DNA of 64,000 bases, from the NCBI GenBank assembly GCA_964016875.1, contig OZ024721.1, positions 37,889,323 through 37,953,322 of the forward strand, read 5' to 3'. Numbering within the stretch: position 1 is the stretch's first letter; the number at the start of each line of letters is the position of its first letter. Below, piece by piece: positions 62,301-64,000 of this stretch. The DNA comes from Fallopia convolvulus (lineage: Eukaryota; Streptophyta; Magnoliopsida; Caryophyllales; Polygonaceae). Under the pieces are notes generated by a model. The model had not been told where the DNA came from. It saw only the letters and a program-made list of their open reading frames with translations, and did not search any database. A program made the position numbers and the translations under genes.

Positions 62301-64000
62301 TTTGGTAAGATTCTTTACAAATCTGTGTTGGTCTCTGAAGAGCATGGAGTAACTCCGTACTTCTCTAAAAGTTTGGGATTGTTTTCAATCAACGATTATT
62401 GGAATTCTCTAAGCAGTTTGCTAGTAGTTCATCTTGGTTGACGTCATGACCTAAGAAAGTCATTGCCTTTTTAGCGGAATTGTCTTTGAAAGTAAGTTGA
62501 TATGGACTCCTGGAATGGAACCCTTTCTAAGGAATGATATTGTAGTAATCCTTTCTTTGGAATAAAGGATGTACTAGTAATTTCTCCATTAGTTGTTATT
62601 TGTTTTCAGGTTGTCTTGAAAACTTAAATCTCTTTGAGATAAGATAGTCAAGTGAGGACTTTAAGCAGAACTCCAATGGGTCTGGAGTTTGGATATGTAA
62701 ATTAGTATTGATATTCAATTTCATCCTGATAAGTTGTTGAATATAGAGAGTGGACACATGAGGATATGTTTTTAATCCTAAGAGTTAAGTTGTTCAACAA
62801 GTTAAAATGTTAAGTAAAGCCTAAACAGTTCTTTGATGAAAAAGACTGAAAATTGTCAATGGAGACAATTTTGTTGGAAATTATTGGACTAAAGGTATTA
62901 TTGTCCAATATGTTGGTATAGTAATGCGTAAGAGTGTAGTTCGAAGTGGTTGAGAGGGATAACTACTTTTGGATGTCAGTATGCCCAAGCTGAGTTTTGG
63001 TTGAGAAAAGGATGTAAAGGATTGACAAGATAGGTTATTATCTTGTCATGTGTTGGATAAATCTCCTATTCTTGGTTAAAGTAATACTGAGATTTTATCT
63101 CAAAAAGAAAATTGAGTAAGGATTTTAAGTAATCCTTGTAAAGGAAATAATTTGAGAAGGACTAAAGGTTTGGTTTGGATGACAACAAGGTTGTGTGAAT
63201 CCCCTAGGATGTTATTCAAAATTTGTTGACCATATCAAGAAAAAGTGGTATGGGAAAGTATTTAAGATCAATGGAGAAGATCAAGAAGGTAAGACACCGG
63301 TATTTGTTATTCAAGATTATGGATTGCTTGGTTTCAAAATTGTACATGTGTATCTGTTGTTGATGAGCTTTGAAAGTTTATTTCAAAGGAAGCATATTTA
63401 TTTGCTTAATTAGTTCATCATGGAACAAGTAAATGTATAAAGATTTAAGATAAAACTTTTGATGGATTGACATGAAGTGAAATGTCACCGAGTTTGTTTT
63501 GATATGTTTGGTTTTTCTGGAAGTCCTGAATTGAACATAGAAGACCAGATGAAATGTTATAGTCTCTTCCTGTTTTAGAATGAAAGTGGGAAGATGTTAT
63601 AATGGATTCTTGTCATTAGTTGTTCAAGACTTAATGAAAGAAAAATGCAATATGGAGATTGTTAAGAAACTCATCTAGAGTGTTCTTTTTAATGCAATTA
63701 AGATGACTTAAAGAGTACAGAAGTTAGCTGAGGTGTTCATGCATGAAGTTTTTGATCTTCATAAAACTCCGAAGATAATTATCTCTGATTGAGATGGATG
63801 GTTCATGTCAAAGTTTTGAAAAGAGTGACATCAAGCTTTATAGAGTGAACTGAATGTTAGCTTGAGTTTGAGTGATTTCACATACAAGAATTTTGATCAC
63901 ACGAACAAGAAATGACTCTTTTAAGGCTTTATAAGGCCGGAAGTGTTGGTTGTCAATTTGTTGGAATGACAATGCTGACAAGGTTCTTCATGGGCTAGAC
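59392..64000 (+). pseudogene. Chromovirus gag-pol remnant
   Basis: RT: a frame near 61640 reads CIDY-stop-ELN, then DDLLDQLQGAMVFSKVELRSGYH (split by stops), and near 61830 GHYKGVVMSFRLTDA, all recognisable versions of the gypsy RT core; the YVDD equivalent near 61900 is destroyed. Integrase: near 63735 AEVFMHEVFDLHKTPKIII, then SD-stop-DGWFMSKF. Several stops are TGA where related elements have CGA (Arg), and the sequence is poor in CG, so decay by deamination of methylated cytosine is likely. gag (59.4-60.7 kb) and protease could not be delimited. Confidence 0.7.

Larger units (their letters stand above)
56788..64000 (+). mobile_element. Del/Tekay-like chromovirus LTR retrotransposon, decayed and cut by the window edge
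   Basis: A 2589-bp LTR is followed by a Met-tRNA primer site and about 4.6 kb of interior. The interior is AT-rich with no ORF above 100 residues, but translated pieces in order match a gypsy pol: RT at 61640-61920 and integrase at about 63720-63830. Long LTRs of this form and a Met-tRNA primer fit the Del/Tekay branch. The 3' LTR would lie beyond 64000. Confidence 0.78.

Overview
The window is nuclear DNA of a flowering plant, probably a eudicot. The evidence is an eIF3a gene with 13 coding exons and plant-type splice sites, a DUF241 gene, a two-exon plant membrane protein gene, and a dense load of plant transposons (Ty3/gypsy elements of the Tat, Athila and Del/Tekay types, a LINE, a hAT-type MITE and a Helitron end). 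Only three host genes are supported: a type II membrane protein of unknown function (26929-29511, +), a DUF241 protein (30722-31558, +) and eIF3a (47296-51941, -). 

Layout. 1-826 is AT-rich flank with a duplicated block. 827-20617 is a complete but decayed Tat-type LTR retrotransposon (element 1; 841-bp LTRs, 5-bp target duplication taatc). Its 3' half is interrupted by a rearranged, minus-strand Athila-type element (10841-18617). 21480-25734 is a decayed minus-strand LINE interrupted by a 350-bp hAT-type MITE (23260-23609), followed by a long-armed foldback element (25735-26420). The two plus-strand host genes come next. 32419-46038 is a young Tat-type element (element 2; LTRs 768/774 bp, target duplication ggtcc) that landed in a SINE-like sequence. 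eIF3a follows, then a Helitron 3' end at 56181, an RNase H fragment of a non-LTR element, and from 56788 to the window edge the 2.6-kb LTR and decayed interior of a Del/Tekay-like chromovirus.

The most interesting system is shared by elements 1 and 2. Between pol and the 3' LTR each carries (a) a satellite-like tandem array and (b) a gene on the opposite strand to gag-pol. The antisense gene has three coding exons with intron positions and phases conserved between the two elements. It encodes roughly 830 residues: a PF04195-like 'putative gypsy type transposon' domain, a basic Pro/Ser-rich middle and a coiled coil with a conserved C-terminal block. It appears to have its own promoter on the minus strand (TATA box plus a leader exon with a conserved GTAAGT donor) just inside the 3' LTR. 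The family of extra ORFs in Tat elements is known; the exon structure, antisense promoter, duplicated PPT-like sequence and palindromic LTR TATA boxes are read here directly from the two copies.

Decay pattern: element 2 is close to intact but has a TGA between protease and reverse transcriptase, and several C-to-T type lesions in the antisense gene. Element 1 is frameshifted and lacks the integrase zinc-finger region. By eye, LTR divergence is about 26/841 for element 1 and 4/768 plus one 6-bp gap for element 2, so element 2 is much the younger insertion.
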